A stretch of DNA of 64,000 nt, from contig NZ_JBGCUS010000001.1 of NCBI RefSeq assembly GCF_041415945.1, positions 1,364,001 through 1,428,000 of the forward strand. Reading direction: 5' to 3'. The position numbers and the translations under genes are program-made. The stretch is from Ancylobacter sp. IITR112 (GTDB lineage Bacteria; Pseudomonadota; Alphaproteobacteria; Rhizobiales; Xanthobacteraceae). Positions 17,427-25,650 of the stretch are shown piece after piece. The notes under the pieces were generated by a model. It did not search any database, was not told where the DNA came from, and was given only the letters and a program-made list of their open reading frames with translations. The stretch's first letter is position 1; each line of letters opens with the position of its first letter.

Positions 17427-17564
17427 GGGGCGCGGGCGTGCAAGAGGCGCCTCGCCCTCATGCGTAGGGCTCTGCCGGCAGCCTCGGCATGAGCGTCAGG
17501 CGGCACGGCGCTGCCACCGCCGGCCGGTTCGACGGCACTGTCGGCGGCACTGTTGGCGGGCAGC

Positions 17565-17870
17565 CTAAAGCTCGCTGAGCGGAAGCTGCAGTTTCAGGTC
17601 GAGGTCGGCATCCTCAAGGCCGAAATGCTGGCGCAACTCGGCCATCTTTTCTTCCAGCCGCAGCAAGGCGAGCCCGAGGCGCTCGGTTTCGTCCTCGGAC
17701 AACGTGCCACCCTCCACCCGACGGATCGCCTGCCGCTCGATAACCTGGCGCAGCGTCTCCACCAGCATCAGCACCAGCTTGACGAGGCCCTGCTCGACTT
17801 TCTCCGGGTCGATGTCGATCCGGCCGCGCAGCGCCTTCTCCAGGGCTTCGGCGGACAGGGGCGCGGTCAT
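17565..17870 (-). CDS. gvpK: Gas vesicle protein GvpK
   Basis: A 101-residue protein matching the GvpK core: RIDIDPEKVEQGLVKLVLML, then VIERQAIRRVEGGTLSEDE and RLGLALLRLEEKMAELRQHF. It is mostly helical and a required minor assembly factor in known gvp sets. The ATG at 17870 overlaps the stop of the upstream gvpF/L gene by 4 bp, so the longer frame to 17918 is rejected. It is the last gene of the 16-gene operon; no clear intrinsic terminator follows. Confidence 0.95.
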   Translation of the reverse strand: MTAPLSAEALEKALRGRIDIDPEKVEQGLVKLVLMLVETLRQVIERQAIRRVEGGTLSEDETERLGLALLRLEEKMAELRQHFGLEDADLDLKLQLPLSEL

Positions 17871-18562
17871 TCGGGGCCTCCGGACAGATCGGGATCGGAA
17901 AAGGAATAGGGCGGCCACGGGCCGGTGACGGTGATGCCGAGATCCGGCCGCAGGCGCTGCAGCGCGGTGACATCATCGAGAAAGGCCGAGGCGCTGCCGC
18001 GCGGGACGAGGAAGGAAGCGCGCAGGTCCGGCTGCGAGGGCGAGCGCGCCCACAGCAGCCGGGAGCGGGCATGGGCGGCCAGGGCGTCATGCGGGAAGGC
18101 GGCGCTGGACGGTGGCCAGCCACGCTCGCGCCGGACCAGCGTGCGCAGATGCGAGGCGCCGGGACCGAGCCCGGGCGCTCCGGCGGCGGGCACCGGGCTG
18201 GGATCGTCCCCTTCGGCCAGACCGGCCACGCGCAGCGCAAATTCGACGCAGTGCCGCACCCGGTCGATCTGGGCCCGCAACTCGGTGTGATAGCGCGCCA
18301 GCAGGCGCAGGCAGGCGGCGCTGTCCTCCACCACCGTCCCGAAGCGCAGCGGAAGCACCGGCCGCCCGTCCGACAGCGCGGCCACCACCTCCTGATGACG
18401 CCATATCTGCGAGGGCTCCGGCGCCACCGTCGCATCCGCCGCTTCGCTCGCGGCGCAGGCGAGGCCGTTGGTTTCCTCAAAGAACGGTGCCGCCCCGCCA
18501 ATGCCCGGCGGAAGCGGTATCTTCGGCGGCGGAGATTCGAGGATGGCGTAGAGGTACAGCAT
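17867..18562 (-). CDS. GvpF/GvpL-family gas vesicle protein (third paralogue)
   Basis: A 231-residue GvpF/L protein with the family start MLYLYAILESP, the middle RPVLPLRFGTVVEDSAACLR and the C-terminal TGPWPPYSFSDPD. GvpF/L proteins bind GvpA and help nucleate the shell. This copy is shorter than the two standard GvpF/L of the operon and has a Pro/Ala-rich linker at about 118-135. It is coupled to gvpK by an ATGA overlap and lies 10 bp after the GvpM/S-like gene. Confidence 0.9.
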   Translation of the reverse strand: MLYLYAILESPPPKIPLPPGIGGAAPFFEETNGLACAASEAADATVAPEPSQIWRHQEVVAALSDGRPVLPLRFGTVVEDSAACLRLLARYHTELRAQIDRVRHCVEFALRVAGLAEGDDPSPVPAAGAPGLGPGASHLRTLVRRERGWPPSSAAFPHDALAAHARSRLLWARSPSQPDLRASFLVPRGSASAFLDDVTALQRLRPDLGITVTGPWPPYSFSDPDLSGGPE

Positions 18563-18572
18563 GGGCGTTGCC

Positions 18573-18809
18573 CTAATCGGCGTTAAGGTCCCGCGCGTCC
18601 GGCGGAGAAAGGGCCGCCTCGCGCATCCGATTGACCGTATCGGTCGAGGTGAGAAGCAGCTTGAGGCCGAGATAGACCAGATCGATGCCGGCCACCGAGA
18701 TCGTCGCCTCGCCCCAGATCACCAGCCCCTTGTGCAGGGCGCGATCGAGCAGATCGGCGACGGCGATCTCGCCGGAATGGCGCGACGGCATGGGGGGAAG
18801 TTCAGACAA
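18573..18809 (-). CDS. Gas vesicle GvpA-like minor protein (GvpM/GvpS type)
   Basis: A 78-residue member of the GvpA/J/M/S superfamily. The conserved core LLDRALHKGLVIWGEATISV then AGIDLVYLGLKLLLTSTDTV has the two-strand, two-helix pattern. The WGE...DLVYLGL variant is closer to GvpM/GvpS than to the main shell protein. It probably caps or nucleates the vesicle. The start overlaps the upstream gvpL by 8 bp. Confidence 0.88.
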   Translation of the reverse strand: MSELPPMPSRHSGEIAVADLLDRALHKGLVIWGEATISVAGIDLVYLGLKLLLTSTDTVNRMREAALSPPDARDLNAD

Positions 18810-19599
18810 GCCCGCCTCCAGTGAAATGATAGGGCGCCCAGGGGCCGGTCAGCACGTAGCGGGCGCCCAGATGGGCATGCGCCCGCTCCAGTTCCGCCAG
18901 ACTGGCCCGCCATGCCGCGTCGTCCTCCGTCGCGACGAGGTAGGCGCCGTTGAGCGCCATCGTCGCGGCCTGCCCGTGCAGCTCCGGCGGCTGCAGCGGA
19001 TTTGCGACCGCCGCCCGTGCCCCGGCGGCGAGACGTTGATGGCTGAGGCTGACGCAGTGGTCGAGCGCGGCCTCGGCGGCGGCGCGGGCTTCCTGTTCCT
19101 CCTTCTTGCGGCGGAAGAACGCCAGACCCGCACCTGCCCCGATCGGTTCGGCGGTGCGGGCGGTGCGCGGGGCAGGGTCGAGGAACAGCTTCACCCCCCA
19201 TTCCCGGGCGCCGCGCAGCCGGGCGACGCTTGCCTCCAGCTCCTCCCGCCGCGCCAGCAGCGCCTTGGCCACGGACACGGGCGACGCGAACAGGGTGCAG
19301 AATTTCAGCGGCAGCACGGTCGCCACCGGCAGCAGCGCCGATACGACGTGCTGATGGGCGAGCACGCAGGCGCGGCTCCAGGTGGCATCGGCAAGATGCG
19401 CGCGCAGCGGCTCCTGGCCGAAGACGTTCTCCGGCACCGCGCTCGCCAGCACCGCCAGGCTGCAATCCGCCAACGCGGGTTCGCCGAGCGCCGCCGCCGG
19501 GAGTTGCGCGACCGATATGCCGGGCAGGATGCCTTCCGGCGGCAGAAAGCGTTCGGCCTCCGCCGTGTGGTCGGCCGTGATGGCATAGACATAGAGCAT
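18802..19599 (-). CDS. gvpL: GvpL/GvpF-family gas vesicle protein
   Basis: A 265-residue GvpF/L protein. Family features are the start MLYVYAITADHTAEA, VVSALLPVATVLPLKFCTLF in the N-terminal ferredoxin-like half, and the terminal LTGPWAPYHFTGGG. The middle contains a lysine/glutamate-rich insertion (FFRRKKEEQEARAAAEAAL). It likely chaperones GvpA or forms part of the nucleation complex. A 114-bp spacer separates it from the J-domain fusion gene upstream, the longest gap in this half of the operon; AAGGGGG serves as the ribosome-binding site. Confidence 0.9.
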   Translation of the reverse strand: MLYVYAITADHTAEAERFLPPEGILPGISVAQLPAAALGEPALADCSLAVLASAVPENVFGQEPLRAHLADATWSRACVLAHQHVVSALLPVATVLPLKFCTLFASPVSVAKALLARREELEASVARLRGAREWGVKLFLDPAPRTARTAEPIGAGAGLAFFRRKKEEQEARAAAEAALDHCVSLSHQRLAAGARAAVANPLQPPELHGQAATMALNGAYLVATEDDAAWRASLAELERAHAHLGARYVLTGPWAPYHFTGGGLV

Positions 19600-19713
19600 G
19601 CTTGCCCCCTTCGCGCCTTCGCAAGGCCCTTCGTCGTCACTCCGCGCCTGCTGCGGCCGCTTGCGACGGCTCTCTTTCTGCTCGCCCGGCCGCTGCCGTC
19701 GGGCGACGGCCCG

Positions 19714-20727
19714 TCAGTCGAGCGGGAGCGTCTCCTGCCGGCGCAGCGACACCGGCGCGCCTTCGCTCTCCAGCACACGCAACGCCTCGGACAGCGCGAT
19801 GAAGCGCGTCGCTTCCGTGTCCGATCCGCCCCCCGGCTCGGCATCGTCGCGTCCCGCACCCCCCATGGGCACCAGATCGGGATGTGTCTCGCGCGCGGCC
19901 CGGCGATAGGCCGCGCGTACCGTCGCGGCGTCCGCGCCAGCCGGCACGCCGAGCATCGTGCGCGCCTCGGCGACACGCGCTCTCGGGGCGAGATCAACCT
20001 GCACCGAGGCGAAGCTGTAGGGCGGCAGGGGGCCGACGAGGCGGAAGGTGAGGGCGCCGGCGCCGTCGGCGTCGAGCGACTCCAGCGCCGCGCCCAGTTC
20101 CGCCTCCGCCGCCCGATCGACCAGCAGCGCCATTTCGACCACGCCAGCGGGATCGGCCGGTTCGCGCACCGTGATATCCCGTGTCGCCCGGCGCAGCCGG
20201 TCGATCACCCGGCTCCGCAGCCGGCTCCGTTCGGCCGCGACGAGCCCGGCGAGGAGGGCGCCCAGCGCCTTGCGCTCGCTCTCACCCCCCTCCGCCGCCG
20301 CGCGCACCAGCTCGGCGGAGACGCCGGGAAGCAGCCGCGCCACCACCGTGTCGAGCTGCCAGGTGACGGACAGGCTCATCTCGATGCTGTCGCCCACCTC
20401 CTGCAGGCCCCCTGCCAGCACGGCGCCGCCCGCTTCCAGCAGATGGCGCACGCGGCTTTCATCCTCGATCACCGTGCCCAGGGCGACCGGAAGCACCGGC
20501 GCCCGCGCCAGCAGCCGCTCCATCACCTTCTGGCTCGCCAGCAGCCACGGCAGCAGCGCGCTGCGCTCCCGCCCTTTCAGCCCGCCTTCCGGTGCCGCAC
20601 CGACCACGGCGGCGAGCGCGCCGGCGGCGATGGCGCGCAGCCCCGGCGGCAGCCCTTCGCCCTCGTCGAGCAGGGCCGGGTCGAGCCGGTGGGCCGGCAC
20701 GACGGCGAAAACGAGAAGACCGTTCAT
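19714..20727 (-). CDS. GvpF/L protein fused to a C-terminal J-domain
   Basis: A 337-residue two-part protein. Residues 1-245 are GvpF/L-like (start MNGLLVFAVVPAHRL; PVLPVALGTVIEDESRVRHL; ending RLVGPLPPYSFASVQVDL). Residues about 253-325 form a DnaJ-type J-domain: AEARTMLGVPAGADAATVRA, then AAYRRAARETHPDLVP with the HPD tripeptide at 282-284, and a final helix RFIALSEALRVLES. The HPD motif implies stimulation of a DnaK-type Hsp70, so the protein may recruit Hsp70 to GvpA folding intermediates. The start at 20727 overlaps the AAA+ ATPase stop by 4 bp. No break between the halves is seen. Confidence 0.9.
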   Translation of the reverse strand: MNGLLVFAVVPAHRLDPALLDEGEGLPPGLRAIAAGALAAVVGAAPEGGLKGRERSALLPWLLASQKVMERLLARAPVLPVALGTVIEDESRVRHLLEAGGAVLAGGLQEVGDSIEMSLSVTWQLDTVVARLLPGVSAELVRAAAEGGESERKALGALLAGLVAAERSRLRSRVIDRLRRATRDITVREPADPAGVVEMALLVDRAAEAELGAALESLDADGAGALTFRLVGPLPPYSFASVQVDLAPRARVAEARTMLGVPAGADAATVRAAYRRAARETHPDLVPMGGAGRDDAEPGGGSDTEATRFIALSEALRVLESEGAPVSLRRQETLPLD

Positions 20728-22850
20728 GCCGCGGGCTCCCGCTTCATGGCCAATAGCGCGCCGGTGAAATGCTCCGCCGTCACCGCGAGGCTGGCGGGCT
20801 CGGGGGCGGAGCCCGAACCTGTCGTCACCAGCGCGCGGATGGCGGCGACGCCGGCCTGCCGGCACAGCGCCTCGATCTCGGCGCCCACCATGCCCTCGGT
20901 CGCTCCCGCGAGCGCGTCGAGGTCGACATCCGGCGCGAGCGGCATGCGCCCGGCGTGAACGTCGAGGATGGCCCGGCGGCTGGTATGGTCCGGCGCGTGG
21001 AACTCGACCAGAAAGTCGAAGCGCCCGGGCCGCAGCAGCGCGGCGTCGATCTGGTCGAGCCGGTTGGTGGCGGCGAGCACGGTGACGCCGCGCAGCTCTT
21101 CGACACCGTCGATTTCGGTCAGCAACTGCGCCACCACGCGGTCGGTGAGGGCGCCGCCAGTGCCGCCGCGATTGGGGGTGAGCGTGTCGATCTCGTCAAA
21201 GAAGATGATGCAGGGCGCGGTCTGGCGCGCCTTGCGGAACACCTCGCGCACGCCGCGCTCGGATTCGCCGGCCCACATGGACAGGAGCTGCGGGCCCTTC
21301 ACCGCGATGAAATTGGCGCCGCTCTCGCCGGCCAGCGCCTTGGCGAGCAGCGTCTTGCCGGTGCCGGGAGCGCCATAGAACAGGATGCCCTTGGGCGGCT
21401 GGATGCCGGCCGCGGCGTAGAGCGCGCCATGGCGGGTCGGCCATTGCACTGCCTCGACCAGCAATTGCTTGATGGCGTCGAGCCCGCCCACATCCGACCA
21501 TCGCTTGTGCGAGGGCTGGGTGACGATCTCGCGCAGCGCGCTCGGCTGGGTGCCGGCCTGGGCGGCGATGAAATCCTCCGCCGTGACCACCAGCGCGGCG
21601 AGCTTTTCGTCCGGGACGCGGCCATCGGCGAAATTTATGTCGGGGATCAGCCGGCGCAGGGCGCTCATCGCCGCTTCCCGGCACAGCGCCGCGAGGTCGG
21701 CACCGACGAAGCCCGGCGTGCGGAAGGCGAGACGGGCGAGGTCGACATCCCCGGCCAGCGGCATGCCGCGCGTGTGGATCTCCAGTATCTCGCGGCGCCC
21801 GCCCTCATCCGGCACACCGACCAGGATCTCGCGGTCGAACCGGCCCGGCCGGCGCAGGGCGGGGTCGATGGCGTTGGGAATATTGGTGGCGGCGATGACG
21901 ATGACCTGGCCGCGCGACTGCAGCCCGTCCATCAGTCCCAGAAGCTGGGCGACGACGCGGCGCTCGACCTGGCGGTCGCCGCTCATCTCCTCGCGCTTGG
22001 GAGCGATGGCGTCGAGCTCGTCGACGAAGATGATCGACGGGGCGTTCTTCTCCGCCTCGTCGAACAGGCGGCGTAGCTGCGCCTCGCTGGCTCCGTACAT
22101 CTTGTCGATGATCTCGGGGCCGTTGACATGGATGAAATGGACATTGGCCTCGCGCGCCACGGCGCGGGCGATCAGCGTCTTGCCGGTGCCGGGCGGGCCG
22201 CACAGCAGCACCCCCTTGGGCGGGTCGATGCCGAGATGCTGGAACACTTCCGGGTGCTTCAGCGGCAGTTCGATCATCTCGCGGATGCGGCGCACCTCGT
22301 TGGAGAGCCCGCCGACATCCTCATAGGTGACCGCGTTGCCTTCGCTGCCGCTGACGAGGCAGCGAAGCTGGGTGTCCGGGCCGATCATCACCGGGCCCGG
22401 CGGATCGGAGCTTTCGACGGTGAATTCGCGGGTCTGGGCTCCGATCAGCGAGGCGCGGACCCGGTCGCCGGCCAGCATGGGAATGCCGTCGAGCAGGCGC
22501 CGCAAGGTGCGCGTATCCGGCGCGCGGGCGCCGCTGCCAACCTGCGTCAGGCTGACGGCGCGCGCCGGCGCCACAAGGGCCGGGTGCAGCGTGACCTGCT
22601 CGTCGAGGCTCGCGCCGGCATTGACGCGGGCGAGCCCGTCCATCTGCACCAGGTTCTGGCGCCGCATGCCGGCATGGGCCGGCATCACCCGGGCGACGGT
22701 GGTGCGGCGGCCGATGATGGACACCACGTCGCCCGTCTCCACGCCCAGCCGTGCCATGTCTTCGGGATCGAGACGGACCAGTCCCCGGCCGACATCGCGG
22801 GTCGGGGCCTCGCAGACGCGAAAACTGGCGGCGGCAGGGTCATCGGCCAT
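20724..22850 (-). CDS. CDC48/VAT-type two-ring AAA+ ATPase
   Basis: A 708-residue protein with an N-terminal double-psi-barrel substrate domain (about 5-165: RVCEAPTRDVGRGLVRLDPE, DVVSIIGRRTTVARV) and two AAA+ modules. D1: Walker A GPPGTGKT 218-225, Walker B IIFVDELD 273-280. D2: Walker A GAPGTGKT 493-500, Walker B IIFFDEID 548-555. Arginine-finger segments RRPGRFDR and LRPGRFDF are present, so both rings look active. CDC48/VAT proteins unfold or extract proteins. The position in the middle of the gvp operon with overlaps at both ends implies a role in gas vesicle assembly, quality control or disassembly. Confidence 0.93.
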   Translation of the reverse strand: MADDPAAASFRVCEAPTRDVGRGLVRLDPEDMARLGVETGDVVSIIGRRTTVARVMPAHAGMRRQNLVQMDGLARVNAGASLDEQVTLHPALVAPARAVSLTQVGSGARAPDTRTLRRLLDGIPMLAGDRVRASLIGAQTREFTVESSDPPGPVMIGPDTQLRCLVSGSEGNAVTYEDVGGLSNEVRRIREMIELPLKHPEVFQHLGIDPPKGVLLCGPPGTGKTLIARAVAREANVHFIHVNGPEIIDKMYGASEAQLRRLFDEAEKNAPSIIFVDELDAIAPKREEMSGDRQVERRVVAQLLGLMDGLQSRGQVIVIAATNIPNAIDPALRRPGRFDREILVGVPDEGGRREILEIHTRGMPLAGDVDLARLAFRTPGFVGADLAALCREAAMSALRRLIPDINFADGRVPDEKLAALVVTAEDFIAAQAGTQPSALREIVTQPSHKRWSDVGGLDAIKQLLVEAVQWPTRHGALYAAAGIQPPKGILFYGAPGTGKTLLAKALAGESGANFIAVKGPQLLSMWAGESERGVREVFRKARQTAPCIIFFDEIDTLTPNRGGTGGALTDRVVAQLLTEIDGVEELRGVTVLAATNRLDQIDAALLRPGRFDFLVEFHAPDHTSRRAILDVHAGRMPLAPDVDLDALAGATEGMVGAEIEALCRQAGVAAIRALVTTGSGSAPEPASLAVTAEHFTGALLAMKREPAA

Positions 22851-23181
22851 GATGGTCTCCCGGCGCCGCGACCGCTTCCTCGCCCGGCGGCAGGACGCTG
22901 GCTTCAAGCCGGTCCAGCCGCTCGCGCAGCAGCCGGTTCTCCTCCGCAAGCTGGCGCGCCTGGGAATTGAGATGCGGGTCGCTCTGCCACCAGTTGATGC
23001 CCATCGACATCGCCCGGTCGACGGAGGCGACCACCAGCCGCAGGCGGATGTTGAGCAGTTCCACCTCGACCAGCGAAATGGTGATGTCGCCCGCGATCAC
23101 GATGCCCTTGTCCAGCACGCGCTCGAGAATATCCGCCAGTCCGACGGCCTGGAGGGAATGCTCCATGCGCTGTTCGTTCAT
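22840..23181 (-). CDS. gvpJ: Gas vesicle protein GvpJ
   Basis: A 113-residue GvpA-superfamily minor shell protein. The core LADILERVLDKGIVIAGDIT then SLVEVELLNIRLRLVVASVD is followed by the GvpJ-specific GINWWQSDPHL. After it a C-terminal coiled-coil-like extension (QARQLAEENRLLRERLDRLE) ends in a disordered tail. GvpJ is thought to sit at vesicle tips and start assembly. Its 3' end overlaps the AAA+ ATPase start by 11 bp, so the ATPase is translated in coupling with it. Confidence 0.92.
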   Translation of the reverse strand: MNEQRMEHSLQAVGLADILERVLDKGIVIAGDITISLVEVELLNIRLRLVVASVDRAMSMGINWWQSDPHLNSQARQLAEENRLLRERLDRLEASVLPPGEEAVAAPGDHHGR

Positions 23182-23212
23182 TCCGGTGCACTCCGGCCGG
23201 CGCCGCAGCGGC

Positions 23213-23476
23213 TCACGGCGCGTCCTCCATCACCTGGTCGCGCAGATAGCGGCGCATACGGTGATAGCTGGTCACATTGCCGTCCGGATCGAGCGTGATG
23301 CGGTAGGCAGCCAGCAGGTCGGTGGAGGAGGGGATGCGCTTCAGTTCCAGCAGGTTGACCGTCATCTCCCAGCCTCCGTCGGTGGCATTGAATTCGGAGA
23401 CGCTGTCGGCGGAAAAGCCCGTCAGTTCCTGAACCTGCGTCTTCACCTTGCGGATCAGTTCCAATGTCGTCGCCAT
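23213..23476 (-). CDS. gvpO: Gas vesicle protein GvpO
   Basis: An 87-residue protein with the GvpO pattern: ELTGFSADSVSEFNATDGGW, MTVNLLELKRIPSSTDLLA, and YRITLDPDGNVTSYHRMRRY ending in RYLRDQ. GvpO is an accessory factor needed for vesicle formation in haloarchaea and actinobacteria. It lies 31 bp before gvpJ in transcription order. Confidence 0.9.
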   Translation of the reverse strand: MATTLELIRKVKTQVQELTGFSADSVSEFNATDGGWEMTVNLLELKRIPSSTDLLAAYRITLDPDGNVTSYHRMRRYLRDQVMEDAP

Positions 23477-23572
23477 GCCTCGTCTCCTGCTCCGCGGCCA
23501 AACCGCTTGTGTCGCCTGTGCCGTGGATCGCCGCGCCCGGCGGAGCGGCGCCCCACGCGGACGGCTGGGTCG

Positions 23573-23824
23573 CTAGAGCCCGCTGCGCATGCGTTCCCGG
23601 GCGATCTTGAGCCGCTGCAGCAGGACGGTTTCCTGCGCCTCATAGGTGTCCTCGTCGATCGCGCCGGCTTCCAGCCGCTGTTCGAGATCCAGCAGCGCGG
23701 CGCGGATATTGCTCTCGTCATAGAGGGTGCGTTCGGCCTGGTCGGCGATGAGGCGGGCGAGCCAGAGCACGCCCTTGAGCGGCCCCACGGCCGGCGCGAA
23801 CACGACATCGGTCAGTACGCCCAT
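23573..23824 (-). CDS. gvpG: Gas vesicle protein GvpG
   Basis: An 83-residue protein starting MGVLTDVVFAPAVGPLKGVL followed by the helical WLARLIADQAERTLYDESNI and LEQRLEAGAIDEDTYEAQE, the usual GvpG form. GvpG is a minor assembly protein that interacts with GvpF/L. The ATG at 23824 is chosen; the frame extension to 23914 overlaps gvpF and is not family-like. A 96-bp spacer follows before gvpO. Confidence 0.93.
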   Translation of the reverse strand: MGVLTDVVFAPAVGPLKGVLWLARLIADQAERTLYDESNIRAALLDLEQRLEAGAIDEDTYEAQETVLLQRLKIARERMRSGL

Positions 23825-23835
23825 GGTGATTGCCC

Positions 23836-24636
23836 CTACCAGTGAATGGTGATGGTCACGAAATTGTAGGGCGGTACCGGGCCGACATATTTGAAGGTGA
23901 GCCGGTGGCCCCACTCCTCATCCATGGCGCGGATGGCGGCATCGAGCCGGGCTTCGACCGCCTCGTCGACCAGAAAGGCGGCGTTGACGATCATCCGGTC
24001 GCCGATCACCTTGTTGAGGCGCGTCTTGTGCACGAAGGGGCGCACCCGCTCCAGAATGCGCTCCTCGTCCTCCTGCCGCTTGCGCTGCAGCGCCTGGCCG
24101 ATCAGTTCGCCGAGCTGGACACGCTCGTAATGGCTCTGTTCCGGCGAGCGGCCGACCAGCGAATCGCGCAGCCGGCGAATGGCGGGATTTTCCGCCAGCA
24201 CCTCGTCGAAGATCGTCTCCTCGCGCCACGATACTTTCAGCCCGAGCTCCATCCGCCCGTGCATCTGGCCGAGCAGGCCGGCGAGCTCGTCCCGGCGCGC
24301 CCGCAGGATCTTCTCGACGATCGTCTCCGCATCCGAGCCCACCGTGCCGAAGCAGACGGGAAGCAGCGTATGCCGCGCCATCACTGTTTCCAGCACCCGT
24401 GTATGGGCGAGCATGTTGCGCCGGCTATTGTCATATTCGATGCGCGGTGAGTTGCTCACCACCGCCGCCAGCCGGCCGAGGGTGATCGTGTGCACCTCGT
24501 CACCGCGCCCGCCGATCGCCGGGACATCGAAGCTGTCCGGTGCCGGCGCCTCGATGATGCCATAGAGATATTTGCCGTCGCCGGTCGCTGCGTCGGCGGA
24601 TTGGGCGGTGCCGGGGGCGGAGAGAGTGGCGCTCAT
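23836..24636 (-). CDS. gvpF: Gas vesicle protein GvpF
   Basis: A 266-residue, most canonical GvpF/L of the operon: GKYLYGIIEAPAPDSFDVPA, MARHTLLPVCFGTVGSDAET, GLKVSWREETIFDEVLAENP (the F-type middle), and the C-terminal LTFKYVGPVPPYNFVTITIHW. GvpF contacts GvpA and forms part of the nascent vesicle complex. The start overlaps the upstream gene's stop by 4 bp. About 20 disordered residues precede the domain. Confidence 0.93.
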   Translation of the reverse strand: MSATLSAPGTAQSADAATGDGKYLYGIIEAPAPDSFDVPAIGGRGDEVHTITLGRLAAVVSNSPRIEYDNSRRNMLAHTRVLETVMARHTLLPVCFGTVGSDAETIVEKILRARRDELAGLLGQMHGRMELGLKVSWREETIFDEVLAENPAIRRLRDSLVGRSPEQSHYERVQLGELIGQALQRKRQEDEERILERVRPFVHKTRLNKVIGDRMIVNAAFLVDEAVEARLDAAIRAMDEEWGHRLTFKYVGPVPPYNFVTITIHW

Positions 24637-25646
24637 GGCGGGCTTTCAGCGTTGAGCGGCACAGCGGCCAGCCGCAGGCTCAGCGGCGTGCCGCCGGCGG
24701 AAAGGAAGTCGGACAGGCGCCGCAGGATGCGGGTGCACCAGGCTGCAATGGCCTCGCCGCTCCATTCCGGCCGCAGGTGGAGAAAACAGGCGTGCAGATC
24801 GCGGTAAATGCCGGTGATTTCGCCCGCCATGCGCGCCATCAGCCCGTCGACCAGCAGCCCATCCAGTTCGGCCGCCTCCGTCGACCGGCCGGCCTGGACG
24901 AAGGGCGCCACCTCCAGAGCGAAGGGGAGCGCGATCTGCGCGTCGGCGAGGCGCAGCAGCGGGCGGAGCTGGTCCTTCGGCAGCGTCCCCGCGGCCAGCG
25001 CGGCGTCCGCCCGCCGTTCCAGCTCGGCACGCTGCGGCAGGTTGTTCACCGCCCGCGCCAGGGTGATGCGGTCGAGGTGGCGCAGCGCATCGGCGAAGCC
25101 ATGGGCGATGCAGAAGCCGTTGGCGAGCAGTTCCGTCACCGCGCCGGTCGACAGCGTGCGGCCGAGTTCCGCCGCCAGCGGGGCCAGCGCCGCCGGCCCG
25201 TCGGCTTCCACCGTCAGCACGCGCGCCGCCGTCGTCGCCGGGGCCTCCGACAGCGGATGGGCATGCTCATGCGCCAGCAGCGCCTCGGCGGCGAGGCCAT
25301 CGTCCCAGAAGCCTTCCGCCACCATGATCGGCCGGTTGACGAAGACGAAGCACTCATCGGCGTGACGCGGATCGTAGAGATTGACCATCGGCCGCTGCGG
25401 CAGCCGCATCAGATCGTCGGCCAGCAGACGCTGCGTGCGCGCCAACTGCCCGACCAGCGGCGCCAGATCGTCGAGCACGAACAGCGTCACCGTCCCGTGC
25501 GGCCACACGCCCTGCTCCGCAAGACGGCGCACGACACGTTCCTCCGCCTGCACCACGGTCGATATGTCGACCGCGCAGTCGGTGACGACCCGGATGCGGG
25601 TGCTCCCGACATGGAACGTGCCGATGCCCTCCGCGACACCGCTCAT
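24633..25646 (-). CDS. Unrecognised protein with HExxH motif in the gas vesicle operon
   Basis: A 337-residue cytoplasmic-type protein without signal peptide. The only recognisable motif is LLAHEHAHPLSE with H126-E127-x-x-H130, the zinc-metallopeptidase signature, on a helix (AAEALLAHEHAH). A preceding beta-rich part (HGTVTLFVLDDLAPLVGQLA, VNLYDPRHADECFVFVNRP) resembles the edge of a metzincin-like sheet. The third metal ligand is not obvious: E143 or a later acidic residue could serve. The second half is helical. The context between gvpH and gvpF, with an ATGA overlap to gvpF, ties it to vesicle biogenesis. A degenerate, non-catalytic fold is equally possible. Confidence 0.75.
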   Translation of the reverse strand: MSGVAEGIGTFHVGSTRIRVVTDCAVDISTVVQAEERVVRRLAEQGVWPHGTVTLFVLDDLAPLVGQLARTQRLLADDLMRLPQRPMVNLYDPRHADECFVFVNRPIMVAEGFWDDGLAAEALLAHEHAHPLSEAPATTAARVLTVEADGPAALAPLAAELGRTLSTGAVTELLANGFCIAHGFADALRHLDRITLARAVNNLPQRAELERRADAALAAGTLPKDQLRPLLRLADAQIALPFALEVAPFVQAGRSTEAAELDGLLVDGLMARMAGEITGIYRDLHACFLHLRPEWSGEAIAAWCTRILRRLSDFLSAGGTPLSLRLAAVPLNAESPP

Positions 25647-25650
25647 CGGC

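Noticed and set aside
17440..17560. Terminator after gvpK
   Set aside because: Only short direct repeats of CGGCACTGT and no convincing stem with a T-run were found.
18685..20958. Plus-strand 757-codon open frame across gvpL and the GvpF/L-J gene
   Set aside because: It is a shadow in high-GC DNA: no family features, His/Arg/Gln-rich composition, and the opposite strand has clear gas vesicle proteins.
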